Below are positions 10,103-22,300 of a stretch of DNA of 64,000 nucleotides, piece by piece. Position 1 is the first letter of the stretch. Each line of letters begins with the position of its first letter. Location of the stretch: NCBI GenBank assembly GCA_964019335.1, contig OZ025665.1, positions 186,001-250,000 of the forward strand, read 5' to 3'. The translations under genes were made by a program, and so were the position numbers. The notes below the pieces were generated by a model. That model searched no databases, was not told the DNA's origin, and saw only the letters and a list, made by a program, of their open reading frames with translations. This DNA is from Diplonema japonicum (Eukaryota > Euglenozoa > Diplonemea > Diplonemida > Diplonemidae).

Positions 10103-10795
10103 AACGACAATCAACTCATCTAGTGTTTGATCCCTTCTGCCGTGGTAGTGCCTCTATTCAGCAGCTTGGGCGTGAAACCAACTAGCGAGTTGTTGAGGAT
10201 GCAATGAGTTCGTAACTGTTCCTCTAGGATAGGGTGGGTGACCTTCGGGGATGCGAAGACCGGTCGAGTGGAGTACCCAGTGATGGGGATAAAATATTTG
10301 TAACAAAAAAGAGGGTTATATTCACTGCCCGACACAAAGTTTCTTATCACTTTCGTCAAAGTTGCGCCAGTTTTGTCAGTTTTTTGCAGTGCTATCCCTT
10401 TTCTACTGTTCTTTACTTTAAAACTGGGGAAGAAAAAGAAGAAGCGAAAACTCCCTCTTCTTTGGCAGAACATCCCTTGTTTCTCATCGGAAGGAACTGA
10501 TGAAAATCGAAGATCGTCACCAGAAATAAAAAGAAAATTCCAAAGAAAATATCCGGGGGGGGGGGGGGGGGGGAGAGGAGGAATGGCTTCCTTCTCTCTA
10601 TCTCTCTTCTTTTCTTCCCACAGTTCTAACAACTGTTATGCCGAAAGAAGAAGAAAAAAAAAAAGAAAAGGATAAATTTAGACCCTTAAAAGGTTAAAAT
10701 CTCTTCAAAAAAAAAGGGGGAGGGGGGGGTAAACCCCTCCCCCACACACTTCCACTTTTTTTTATCTTCTGAGAATTTTCTCTTCCCCCTCCCCC

Positions 10796-12924
10796 CTAAA
10801 TCTTCCACAGTTTAGGAGTGAAACCCACAACGTGGCTGATGGCAGCCGACAGACAAGACAGCACCATGACCCGTGTTATATTGTACAGCAGGGGGTTCAT
10901 CGAAAGACCGGATATCTGTGTTGTTATTCTTTTGCCGTCTGCACCCAATACCTTGTTAGGCCCTTCTAGCTCCTTCAACAGTTTCGCGGCCAGTTCCAAG
11001 ACCTTGTTCGTAAGAGCAAGGCGTTCCTTCTTCTCTTTCACACGAGAGTCAGACCTCCCTGACACAGCCACCATGCGCAAGTGTAGGTTGATCTGTAGGT
11101 GCGGTGGGAAACCTTGAAGACAAATTAGTTCGCATACCTGTTCTGTGAGCAGCAAGCTTGAATTACCGTACTTGTGATTAATGGACGTGCCTGTCATCAT
11201 GTAGTGCAGCTGTGGTGGTGGTGGTGGAGGCAGACACCAAGACATACCAGGTAGTAGCTCAGCACCATCGAGACTAGGAAGATCTGCCCGTGCATCACCT
11301 CGCTGAAGGTGTCGACACGCAAGGCGCCTTTGTTTCTCTTTGCTTCCGTGGCCTCCTGCACCACAAGCATCCCCACCACAGCCACTGTGAACAGGAACGA
11401 CTGGAACGTGAGCGACACAACGCTGTCTGCGGCAATCTCCTGCGGCTCCAACCTGAGCCACGCCCTGCTCCCTCGGAGGGTGAGCCACGCCATCACATTC
11501 TCAACATTCTTCAACCTGAAGTGCGGGAGGTTGTACCGCTGGCTCCTCCGAAGCGACGTCAACGCGGAAAAGAACTTCGCGTAAAGGTACCTCTTGTGGT
11601 ACGTGCGCTCCGCGTGCGTCAAGTGCGTCACCATCTTCCGCACCAAGACGAACACGCTGACAGCAGAAAGCAGCGCCACGAAGGCGGGCACCGCGGACTG
11701 TCGAAGAGGAGCGGCAGACGTCGAAGGGTGAAGGAAGATTGTCGCAAGCACCTGCAGCACCGAGGGCATGGGGTCCGCAAAGGCGATGTCGCAAACACTG
11801 TTTGTCCTGTTGAACCCCGTGAAGGGTGAGAGCTCGGAGATGTCGAGTGTCGTTATTGCTTCTGCACTTTGCAAGACGAACCCAGCAAGCGGGTCGCGCA
11901 TCATGAACACTCGGTGCAGCGTGGGTAACACACTGAACAGAAGGGCCGTCCAGAAGGGGATGTCGATCCACTGGGCGTGCTTCTCTGTGTCGGTGGTGTC
12001 GACCTTGCGCAGGATAGCGTTGCGGACCTGCATAACGGACATCGTGAACTTGTAGGGTTGGTTCTTCTTCCCACCACAGTGTTCGGATAGGAGCACCTCG
12101 GCGGCCGTCTTCCGTATAGTTGTGTCGTCGCCCCACAGCAGCACGTTGATGGTGTCAATCCGTACGGTGTCGCCGCAGTCGGTGCCGCCTAGATCGGAAC
12201 AAACGTCTTTGTCCAGCGAGCCTGTCGACGATGATGCGTGCAGGAAGCTGCTGCTCCGCTGCTCGTCTTGCTCGCTTTCGTTGTTGTCAACATTCACGTC
12301 CTCTTCTGTTTCCGATTCGCTTGATATCGAAGTGTCTACATCTTCGTCTTCTCTCTCTTCCTCCCGCTCCTTAGAAACGCCCATCTTTTGCACTACCGTT
12401 GGGATCCTTCCAAATACTAACCCCATGAGTAACAGCAGCATTGGGGGGAAGTACACCTCCGATGCTGACACATCACCCAGAATCGAACCTTGCTCGCCCT
12501 TCGTGGTGTAGAGATAGCAACATAGTATTTCTAAGAGGTACATTGTTGTGAAAAAGGCCCATTCTGTGGGGGTGATCAGCTTGATCCAGAAGTCGCGGTG
12601 GAAGGGCAGGAAGAGGATTTTTGCAATGTCTTGTCTGACGCCCACCAGTCTTGGCTTCGGCTTGCAGTTTAGGTCAGCCACGGACTTCATGACATCCACG
12701 TCGAGAAATTTCTTGAACATGCTGCCGGCCTCTTTCACCTGAGCGTCTTTCTTAGGTGGACTGAAATACCCTTGTTGCAGCCTTTTATAGTCATAACACG
12801 GCGGCAGACCTATTGAACTCGCCGGTGACAATGGCGGCTCCAAAGGCGTCCCCTCATCGGCTTGGCTCCCCGTTGTCTCTCCATGTCTCTTCACAATTTT
12901 AAACCGTGCTAGGCCAGTGTCCAT
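10796..12924 (-). CDS. PHTF: PHTF-family multi-pass membrane protein, three exons
   Basis: Exons 12924-11248, 11209-11138 and 11092-10796 (TAG stop) give about 681 residues. PHTF proteins, despite the name 'putative homeodomain transcription factor', are multi-pass ER/Golgi-associated membrane proteins. The family C-terminal signature is clear: NSSLLLTEQ, INLHLRM, ERLALTNKVLELAAKLLKEL and SMNPLLYNITRV, ending GFTPKLWKI. Hydrophobic segments lie near residues 118-138, 155-171, 321-337, 413-427, 506-522 and 546-559, with an acidic Ser-rich loop between the second and third. Length is slightly below animal PHTF1/2. The second intron is a stopless multiple of three. The family sequence reads straight from LLTEQ to INL, so it is spliced out; retention would add 15 residues. 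Confidence 0.85.
11093..11137 (-). other. intron, 45 nt, phase 0, stopless and divisible by three
   Basis: GTATGC after CAG, a branch-site-like GAACTAAT, and CTACAG before ATC AAC. Removal restores the family sequence LLLTEQ-INLHLRM. Confidence 0.8.
11210..11247 (-). other. intron, 38 nt, phase 0
   Basis: GTATGT after CTG, ending CCACAG before CTG CAC TAC. Without removal the frame ends at a TGA a few codons later, and the conserved PHTF C-terminus would be lost. Confidence 0.85.
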
Positions 12925-13360
12925 ATACTATGGGAAGGGTAGACACTGTTGTGTTATGTGTGTATAGATCAAGATGGACGGGGGGGGAGGGGGAAAAAAA
13001 TACAATGAACCCTCTTTTTTTTTCCCCCACTCATTTTTTTGAGGGGGGGTTGTACAACAATATTTAGAGAAAAAAAAAGCAAAAGGAAAGAAAAAAGCAT
13101 GGCAAGATGCTTTGGACGTAGTAAAGAGGGGAAGGGGGGGGGGGGGGGGGGGCTGTATTGTGGAGAAACAAACTGCGGGGGAAAATTGAAGAAAATTAAT
13201 CCACAAGGAATGAAAGGTAAGGCAACAAAAAAAATGGATGATGGGGGGTGAGGGAAAAGATGAAACAGGAAATAGGGTGAATGTCTATAATTTCACAGAA
13301 AAGAAAAAAAAAAACATCTAAAACGTGTGCCAAAAAAAGGGGGGGGATGGGGAAAACCAA
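12925..13360. other. intergenic spacer, homopolymer runs
   Basis: The spacer between the giant gene's stop and the PHTF start contains a G run at about 13135-13152 and several A and T runs. No gene is visible. Confidence 0.6.
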
Positions 13361-16300
13361 TTAATTGGCCGTAATTGCTTTGTCAGCCAAAGCCCTTGTC
13401 CGTACCCACCGTCTTTTTCTGCAGACATGCGAGAACTTTTCTTTTCGAGGATGCCAGGTTTTCCCAGTGAATTCAGATGCGTACACCCAACCCTCATGGT
13501 CAGTCTCTCTGCTTTTAAAAACCTTCCATTCGGCCTCCCATACCCACCCTGTAGGGAGGTGGAAGGACTGTTTAGGAGTGGCACGCTGTAGGCCTACGTC
13601 GGCCCATCCAGGAGGGTCCTTTGCTCCAAGGTTGGACGAGGCGAAGGTCTTGACGACGGTCTTCTTCTCGCATTCCCAACATTCTTCAACGACCATCTCG
13701 TGGCTGCTGATGATGGAAGGCATTCCTGTCTGTGGATTCTCGGTGCTGACAAGCCTAACTACACCTGTCAACCTGCCTCCTGCAGAGATCCCTGAACGGA
13801 AGAGGTTGATGCAGAAGGAAGCACGCCCATCCGTCGACAGAAGGACGTCCTTTACAGGCAGAACCCCTGACGCGTAGTAGTCGGACTTCCACCCGTCAGA
13901 TGAATGCGACAACACAGCCGGGCGGCCGTCTCTGGTTGTCTCGTTTCGTACTGAGAACAACAGGTACTGCCGTTCAAGGAACACCCTGCTGTTCGTGTTC
14001 GGCTGGATCTCAGGGAAGCTCGATGTCGTAGGGAGCTTCGTGTTCTCGTCCGCCGCCATTGTTCCTGATCTGTACAACCCTTCTGCGAAGTCTGCATAGA
14101 TGGTTAGATAAGGCTTCGCAAGCCCGCCCTTGCCGCCTAGGTCGTAGTCTTCGTCACGGCTGGCGTCTGTGTTGCTTGACACGATTGACCGCCGCCTCCC
14201 TCCAGCGGACCCCACAGACCCTGTCGAGGACATGATGCTTCCCTTCCGCTTCAAGCCCCCGCCTGCGCTGTCCCCCATTCTCGACGCGCCTCTCAGACGA
14301 GATGTAAACGTCTCTCGCTCCACAGTACGGCACTCAAGCATGCACGACTCCAGCATGAAGCTGACCTTCGGCGGGATCGGACTGGCGAAGGTTTCCAAGT
14401 GAACCAGTTGTGACCCGAAGTCATAGAGCGACGCTACAGCAGGCCGGCCCTGTGCGTGAAAAAAAAATTATATAAAAACGTGTTTTCTTTTTTAGAATTT
14501 TGTTTCCATACATTCGCCACGTTTACCGCTTTGTAAAAGATGTTCTCCAGCTCCATCCCTGGGAGGGACCTGCACAGAACACGCTGCTCTAACCCGTACT
14601 CATGGAACTCTTCGACCAGCTCTAAATCGCCTTCTACGAAGTTCGCAAGAGCCTCGCCTGCATTGACCTCCCTTGACAGTACGTCGGTGCCGATTTCCAA
14701 GCTGCTGAGCCTGTCCCATTTCCTAACGTCCTCAGGGTACCCGTCGTACCCGTAGGCAAGGCTGCCCAATGCGAATATGTGGTGGAACCTCACTGAGATG
14801 TCAACACACGACAGACCCGCTTGCACCCTGCCTAGCAGATCCTTCAGGATATCGTTGCGCACCTAATGGTGTTGGGAGGGAAAGAGAAAGGAATACCTTT
14901 TCGTCGTCTTCCTCTTCGATGGGCGGTACGACCTTGGTGCAGAAGAAGCACAGAGGTGTCTCGTTCACAGAGAAGCTGATGGCAACGGCATCGGTGACGC
15001 CCTTAGTGCCCCCCGGCTTGCCTCTAATGTGCTGCCCTGTCCACGCGTCGGTGTTTGAGATCTTCCTGTGGCTGTTGCTGAGCATGACCAAGGCCACGCC
15101 ACGCTTGCCTTGCTCCCTCTCCGTCGAGATGAGAGGCTTGTACTCATCGCCAAGATAGCGTGTCTGATGTTAGTGGTTTTCTTATTTTATTCTATTTCAT
15201 ACCAACATGTCACACAGCCTAGTCCCACCCTGGTACTCTGCCGGAAGGTCCACGAACCCTACCACGTACAGGTCTACACCTGTCTTGGGAAGCCAGTTAC
15301 CAAAGTCGACCTCTTTTGGCAGCTTCGCGAGCTGCAAGTTGATGCACCCCACCCACAGCCTCAGCTGGTCACATGGAACATTGCTGCACTTTATCTTCGC
15401 AAGACCGGAAAGGTTCTGCTTCCCTCCGACTGTTGTCTTCGCCTGTGTCGAACCCTTGATGTTCACGTTGAAACAATGGGGCCCAGCAATGTCCGGGCAC
15501 AGCGTTGGTGCCCACACCAGCCCGTTCCGAAGCGCCTTGGTGCACTCATAGAACCTCTCACGCGTGATGGAGCTCTCAAAGATAAGCTCGTACTCTTTCT
15601 GTTGCTTGAAGAACTTCATCTTAACCTTCCTCATGTTCATGGTGTCTTTTTCGCACCTGTAGATCTGATTGTATGAGAAGACCGTAGGTTGCTTCCCGTC
15701 TTTCCCGCCAGACTTCGCCGCAAGAAGCGTCTCCTCAGGTGTCTTGCATGGTGCGAGGTTAGTGAAGGTACGGTCAAAGAAGTCGAGCAGCCACACCCTG
15801 TCGCGCTTGGCCACGAGCTTGGTTTCGGTGTTCAGTTTCTGCACGTTGAACAGGGCTTTGAGGTACTCTGGCGACGATAGGCTGTTCATCTCAATGTTGT
15901 GTGCCAAGGGGTTCCTCTCTTCGTCAGCGAAGGACTGAAGAGGAATAACCTCCTCTTCCTCTTCTTCTTCTTCTTCTTCTTCTTCTTCTTCCTCCTCACC
16001 TATCTTCCCTTTCCCCTTAGTTAAGAAGTCCTCTGGGAGCGGCATCACCTCGTTGTCCATTGTGCGGAAGCCCTCAGGTCCCAGCACAGGGTCGTGCTCT
16101 GAGGAGCCTGCGTACAAGAGGTACTCTTGCCCAGGTTCCAACATCGTGACATCGAAGGAACCTTCGCCTTCACGGACCTTCTTGCTTCCCACTTGCGAGA
16201 ATTCAGGTTTCCCCCCCTTCTCAACCCATTCCTGCAGTTCAGCGAATGTCACGTTCTCTGTCCCCTCAGGCACGACACACCACAGCATTGTGCCATTACG

Positions 16301-19300
16301 CGACGCGCAGTACTCCACAGCAGTCGAGTCCTCAGTGGGAGAGACCACCTGTAGCCACCTCAACATGTGGCCTTCCGTCTTGAACGTACTAAGCATGGGC
16401 TCTTCGCCCTTTACAATGGCTGTAACTGTGTAACACGTGTCTGGTTCTAGCCCGCTTGAAGTGATCTCAACTGTCTCTCGCTCATCTGCCTCAACAAGCT
16501 TCCCAAATGCTAGCACAGCGTCTTTGTCTATGACCTTCTGTTCTCCTTCCTTCAGAACGTAGTTTGCACTGCCGCGACGGGAGAAGTTGAATTCAAGAGT
16601 TGCAGCAATAGGAGTGACATCAGAGACAGTCACTGACTCCAAGAGGAGCCCTTCAGGGGTTGTGTGGAAGCGTGTCTGCTCGGATGTTACCCATGGGATG
16701 TCTTCGTCAGCAGGCGCATCAGGTGAGATTGCTGCGATCTGCAGTGTGTAGTCAGTGTCATCAGTAAGGTCATCAAACGTGAAGCCACCATCACCACCGC
16801 GGATCCTGCACTCCTTCACTTCGCCCACCTGCTCGTCCCCGAGCACCACCCTGCACAGTACCACTCCATCTTTCCCATCGGCGGAAGTCACTGTCACCTC
16901 TGCGCTGCGTGTCTTGCTTGACACGTCGACCTTCCCTAGCTGGACCCCAGGTCGCATGGGTGTGGTGAATGCCTTTTGCTGTCGTCCGTCTTCGTCCGGC
17001 ATGCAACGTACTGCACTCGTCACGACGTGCAGCGTGTACTTACTGGCAGGCTGCATCCTCACCGAGTTCGCAGTGAATTCTATCGTCTCTGTACCCTCTA
17101 CATCCATCTCGCCGGAAGCGAGTACCTTTGCTGTGCCAGGCACCAAGCTGGACCCTCTCCTTCTGTGCTGCTCTCTGTGCTTTCCTGGCAACGTCACAAA
17201 CGCCGCAAGGGGCACTTCATCGCTTTCACTTGTCACCGCCCAGTGTAGCTTTCCCTCCCCTTTTACGTTCACCTCCACATCGCAGCTTGTCGCACTCCTG
17301 GGGTCCACACTGATGTCCAGCACCTCAGGTGCGGGCAACTTCACCACCAAAGGAACCTTAACTAGCGTGTTGCTTGGTGAGGTGAACGCTTCAGTTTGCT
17401 CGCCAATGATGTCCGTCATCAAGAAGGCTGTGAACTGCACCCCCGTGCTTGGTGTAGGACACTCAATCTCACAGACAGGGTCCTCGGTGGCCACATCAGT
17501 GCTGATCAACACAGCTTCTCTGAAAGCTTCAGTCGTGATATCCTCAGCATCGCTTTGCACAGCAACGTGGATCTTTCCCTTGTGTGACAAGCGCACTTTG
17601 AGAGTTGCAGAGTCCACCGTGTTGCCACACTGCTCTGCAGACAGGATGGTGGGGGCCGTGTAAAGGGGCACACCCTCGACGGTGGTGACGATGTTAGATG
17701 TGCATTTGCCATCAGCAGTGGCGGGTAGCACGCACAGCTCGTAGCGTGTGCCCGGCTCGAGTCCTTTAGCTACAATGGTTGATGTAGTGCTGTCCTGTAA
17801 CAGCATCCCGCAAGCATCGAAGTCGGTGCTCACAAGCAACTCTTTGGGTGTCACGGGTGTGGAGTGGTCCTTGCACGCACGCACTGCCCAGTGCAGCCTG
17901 CCCAATTGTCCTTTTGTATTCACCTCAGTGGTCAGCCCATGGTTTACTTCTCGCAAATTCATGCTTGCCACGACAGGTGCAGCTGCTAGTGCTTCGAAGT
18001 CCACTCTCAGCCTGTCCCCGTCGCATCCCTCAGTAGCTAGCAGTACGGTGTATCTCTTTCCCTGATTGTTGTGTCGATTGTTTTTGTTTCAGCATACCTC
18101 GTGCAGTCCATCCAGTTTGATACATGTCTGTGGGCCCTGTAGTTCCACAAGATCTCCTTTCATGAGTTCTTCCTTCGTAGGCAGCTGTGTTCAATAGTTA
18201 ACTTTAACAAAGCATACCAGCTCGTCAGAAGGCTTGACGACGTATCGAATGGCGCCACTGGCAGGCCCCTCTGGGGTCACCACTATATCTGCTGAACTTG
18301 TGGTGATATTCGTAGCTTGGGCTGTCCTCAGCTTCCCAAGTTCTTGCGACGTTGTGAAGGCGACAGTCTTAGGGTATACGGTAGGGCTGATGTCGGCCTC
18401 CGTGCTCGCAGGCACATGGTGCAGGACATATGCTGTGTCAGGTGTCAGGTTAGTTGCCTTGAACGTGTTCCTGAAGAGGGTGTCAACAAGCCCTGCGCCC
18501 GAGGCAACGATGTTCTCTGTAGCAACACCTAGTGCTGCTGCCTTAACGTCTTCTGCCTCTAGTTCCAGACCACTAGGAGTCATACACCACAGAAGCCTGC
18601 CCCCCTTCTTGGAGGAAAATCCAAATTCTGCAGTCGTTTGTGCTATGGCAAGAACATCCACTGTGCACGCATCAGGGGTGTCCAGCGTGTGAACCCTATT
18701 CTTTACAACACCTCCCGCCACCCCAGCCACCGAGCACGGCCACGTGTACACATCTAGCTCCATGCCAGACGGCAGCCCAGTCACTACCAGCATCTGGCCC
18801 TCGCCAGGCATGCCGTAGCTGTCCTCGCCGCGTGCCACACAACTGCTTTTCATGTCCAACTCTATCTTGCTGTGGTCCCTGAACTCTGTTTGGAAATCAG
18901 CAGGAACGACCAAATACTTCAGAACGCCTGCTGAGGTCAGCTCATATTCTAGCCTGATCTCTGAAGTACCCACCCTTCCCTTAGCTAGGTTTACGATCTC
19001 CGGTGCAGGCAACAGCGTGGTGAAAGTCTCTACAATCATCGGCTCATCGATGGCGTGGTCCTCTTCTGTCCTTCCGCACAATACCAGTGTGTACTCCGTC
19101 ATACCCGTCAAGCCGTCGATGTGCAGCATCTGTCCTGAACCGGGGACAAGACCTGCGACACCAGTTCTGATGTACCCCTGTGCTGTGGTGGTGCCGTCTG
19201 CTTCTAGCGACGCCACAAGAGAAGCTACGTCTGACTCCACAACACTCTTCACAGCTTGCTTCACACCCCAGAACAGCAAACCCTTCCCGTTCGCTTGGTA

Positions 19301-22300
19301 TGTCATCACCGCACTGTGGTCACACACATCCAGATTAATGTCTTCGATGCTTGGGACTTGTGATATGGGTGCCGTAAAGGGAAGCACACACTGGTGCCCA
19401 GCTGCATGAATCACTTCTGCAGTAGTGCGAACGTCTTTGTGATGTGGCACTAGGTGGAGAATGTGGTCCTCTTCACAAACAAGCATAGAGGCCTCTATTG
19501 TGTACGTGTTAGTGCCTGCAGACGCGTGCAACTCCCCTACTTTCAGTGCCTCACTAGTACCGCCGCACACGACAGTAATGACCTCTGGGTCGCGTGAGGG
19601 AGAAGTTAGATGCACCGGGCGGATGGCCCTCTTGGTGTCCTCGAAAGCAACCAGCAGTGTGTTCTCTGTCTGGTCAGTACCACACACATGACCCACAGTA
19701 CCGTTCAAGGAGTCATCGTCGTGGCCACACACCTGTACCTCTGAGCCCATTGGGAAAGCTTCGACAGGTGTCGGCAGAGCAACCAAGTTCGCAGGCTTCA
19801 AAGCCCTGCTGCCTTCTGCAAACCTGACCATAATGCGGTCCTGGGGTACTTCCTGAGTTGGGAAATCGATCTTTCCGACTTTGCCGTTCAGCACGGCAGA
19901 CCCCATAAGGCCTCTGGCCTCCACGCTGGTTCCGATTGCAAATGCGTAATTGGGGGGCGGCCACTCACATTTACGATTCCTAATTAAGTACTTTACCGTC
20001 ACTTCCTCCTTAGAAGTTATCTCGACGGCAACCGTGGACGCTGTTATAGATTTGATCATGCACTGCACAGACGGCTGCACAGGGCGCAGCATGAAGGGAA
20101 CTTCTCTCGTGTCTACAGGCTTCCCCGTGAGAGTGTCTTCCAGTGTCACATAGGCCAGCATTTGGCCCCCTGCAGATGGGAGACTGTGCACATGAAGTGA
20201 AGAGGGAAGGCCTGGTAGAGTGCGTGATGAAGAAGTGCAAGGCTCGGCAACTCTAGCCATCTCGATTGTCTTTTCTGGTGTCAGTTTCGGAATCGACTTC
20301 ACATTGTGTGCCACAACACAGTGCACGATGCAAGGGACGTCGTCCACTGTGACCTCCACGCGGCACCCCCTGGGCTCTGTCTGGACAGTGCACAGGCTGA
20401 TGCTTGCCTGCAGAGCGCTAGGTATAGCGACATCCTTTACAACACACAGGCCTCCATTCGACAAGTCTTTGCTCTTCGTAGTGTTGACCAATACCACATC
20501 TACGGTGCCCTCCAAGTCTTCTATCGGACCAGAACGAAGCGGACCGGGACCATGCGGCGGTCCCCAACTCCCGCTGAAGATCACAGCCGCATGGCCGTCC
20601 ACGTTGTGTCCAACGATGTCGCCTTGCCCAGCAGCAACAACCGCGTAGTGCACAGCGTGTTCAGGTTCCCATGCCGCGCCCTTTGAAAGTGTTACCTGCA
20701 AAGCAGGTCCGCTACTGCCATAGTCTCTGACCATTTGCACTTTAACAGCGGGGAACGGTAGCAGTGCTTGAACACCAATAACTCTGGAGGTGATCACTTC
20801 CTTGTTTCTCTCCCCCACAGCCACGACGCAGTACCTCTTGCCGTTCCGCAGCGACGGGAGGTGCACATCGTATTTTTCAGTCTTCTCCACGAGGTACACC
20901 TGCTCACGTGGCACGTCAAGGGTCTCGCCGTCAATCGCTACGAGCACGTCGTTGCCCTTGAAGCCCGCCACGACGCCTTCGATGTGCTCGATGTCGTCGT
21001 CGGTGACAAGCACACTGGCACCCTCTCTGATGCCGTGCAGGTCGATGACGCCGCTGAGTACGGCTTCCGACACTCCCAGAGCTACGTCAGAGGGCGTGTA
21101 GCGCTTCGTGTCTGCGTCCTCGTGCAATTCCACAAGCATCCAGGCAACGCTGCCGATTCCAGATGCGTAGACCTCAGCTCTGTCCTTATCCTCGGTCACT
21201 ACTACTGCCACAGCGTTCGGCAGCGTGCCTTGCAACACACGGGACTTCAACGAAGCAGCGCGACTAGTAGCTTCCTGCGACACGGTACGCATCTCCGATT
21301 TCTTGGTCTCTTCCAACACATCGAGGTCCTCTTGCTGTGTCTTGATTGTGGCTTCCAGCACGGCCTGATTCTCGGTCAGTTGCTGCACTTCTCTGTCTTG
21401 CTCCTTGATCTGCTTCTCGAGAGCCTCCTTTTCATTGAGCAGCTCCTCTTGTATGTTCATGAGCTCTTCTTGGTGCTCCTCTGCCTCTTTCACTTTGTTC
21501 TCCATGGTCGCGACGTACTCAGATGCCTCATCGAGTCCCTTTGCAGTCTCCTCTTGGGTGCTTCGTGCAAGGCCCAGCTCTTCTTTGTACTGCTTCACAA
21601 GCTCTTGGGAGTTGCGGAGGTCCTCTTCGAGTTGCTCTTTCTCACCTTCGAGGTCATCTACAATTTTGTTCTGTTCTTCGAAGGCTGCCTTTGAGGCTTG
21701 TAGCTCTTTCACTTGTGTCCCGAGCTCGGTGGCCAGATCTGAGGAGCGTTTCTTGGTAGCTTCCTGAGAAGTTCGTAGCTCAAGCAGCTCCTCTTCAGCA
21801 TGTGCAAGATCAACACTTTTCTCCTTGATCACGTCGTCGTTCTCTTCAATCACCTGTGTGAGGGTAATTGCCTTGTTCTGCAGTTCTTCCGCTTTTTGCT
21901 CAAGTGTTTCGATCTTTCTTGCGTAGGCTACGCTTTCGTCACTCTGCTGAGACTCCAGCAATTCTTTGTTCTCCATCAGCTTGGTTCTCTCTTCTTTCAG
22001 CTTTTGGAGCTCTTCCTGCAAGCGCTGTTCCCTCTCAGCAGTTTCCTCCAACTCCTTTTTATGAATCGCTTTCGCCTCCTCCAGTTGTTTCTCTGCCTCC
22101 GACAGACTTTCACGTGCCTTTGCCAATGAGTCGACCTCTTCCTGCAAAATCTTCTCCCTGGCTGCAGAGTCCTCCAGAGCTTTGTCACGGGATTCCAGCT
22201 CTGCCTTGTGGGCTGCCTTTGATTCTTCAAGCTTCTCCTCTGTTGTAGACAACTCCTTTTTGGCCTTCTCTAGAGTACTGATCTCTTCCTGCAAAAGTTG

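Larger units (their letters stand above)
7067..10795. other. 3.7-kb homopolymer-rich intergenic interval, no gene seen
   Basis: Dominated by long T, A, G and C runs, for example G runs at about 8260-8278 and 10556-10572, A runs at about 8427-8450 and 8865-8888, a T run at about 9018-9046, and a GA dinucleotide run at about 7519-7534. Open frames here encode only Lys, Phe, Gly or Pro runs. The least repetitive part, about 10100-10400, has no recognisable protein. A dispersed 34-bp repeat pair is listed separately. Confidence 0.6.
14600..15370 (-). other. inositol-5-phosphatase-like domain, catalytic residues lost
   Basis: The fold start is recognisable: LRLWVGCINLQLAKLPKEVD, then GVDLYVVGF. 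These correspond to the family's VGTWNxN and DIYxIGFQE. The later KGG loop reads GTKGVTDAVAISF, the SHL catalytic motif is replaced by FFCTKVV, and WLGDLNYR is replaced by FALGSLAYGYD. The metal- and phosphate-binding Asn, His and Asp positions are therefore changed. It is probably a pseudophosphatase that binds rather than cleaves. It spans two introns. Confidence 0.65.
16030..21250 (-). other. tandem FN3-like beta modules of the giant kinesin
   Basis: About 1,700 residues of beta-rich modules of roughly 100-150 residues. The recurrent pattern is GxLxWxV near the start, as in GKLHWAV, GRLLWCM and GTMLWCV, and a closing LxPxxxYxLxxxxS. Small KOW-like segments lie near its start (GTSVEARGLMGSAVLNGKVG). 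Two introns at 18062-18217 interrupt this region. One related module also sits just after the motor-proximal linker, at about 42950-43290. FN3 assignment is by pattern only. Confidence 0.65.

Noticed and set aside
10120-10632. A 170-codon minus-strand frame ending near VGFTPKL, similar to the PHTF C-terminus, as a duplicated PHTF exon
   Set aside because: Only seven residues match and the rest, including Pro and Phe runs, shows no relation; the DNA similarity is about 21 bases with mismatches.
13361-15163. Three separate small genes at 14801-15097, 14434-14862 and 13361-14398
   Set aside because: None begins with ATG at its apparent start (GTG, GTG, TTG), and all join in frame through short introns. 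Together they form one phosphatase-like/DysF tail.
15197-18217. A separate gene starting near 18004, or a frameshift ending the kinesin at 18191
   Set aside because: The apparent start codon is GTG inside continuous coding sequence, and two phase-0 GT-AG introns of 33 and 36 nt join the frames exactly.
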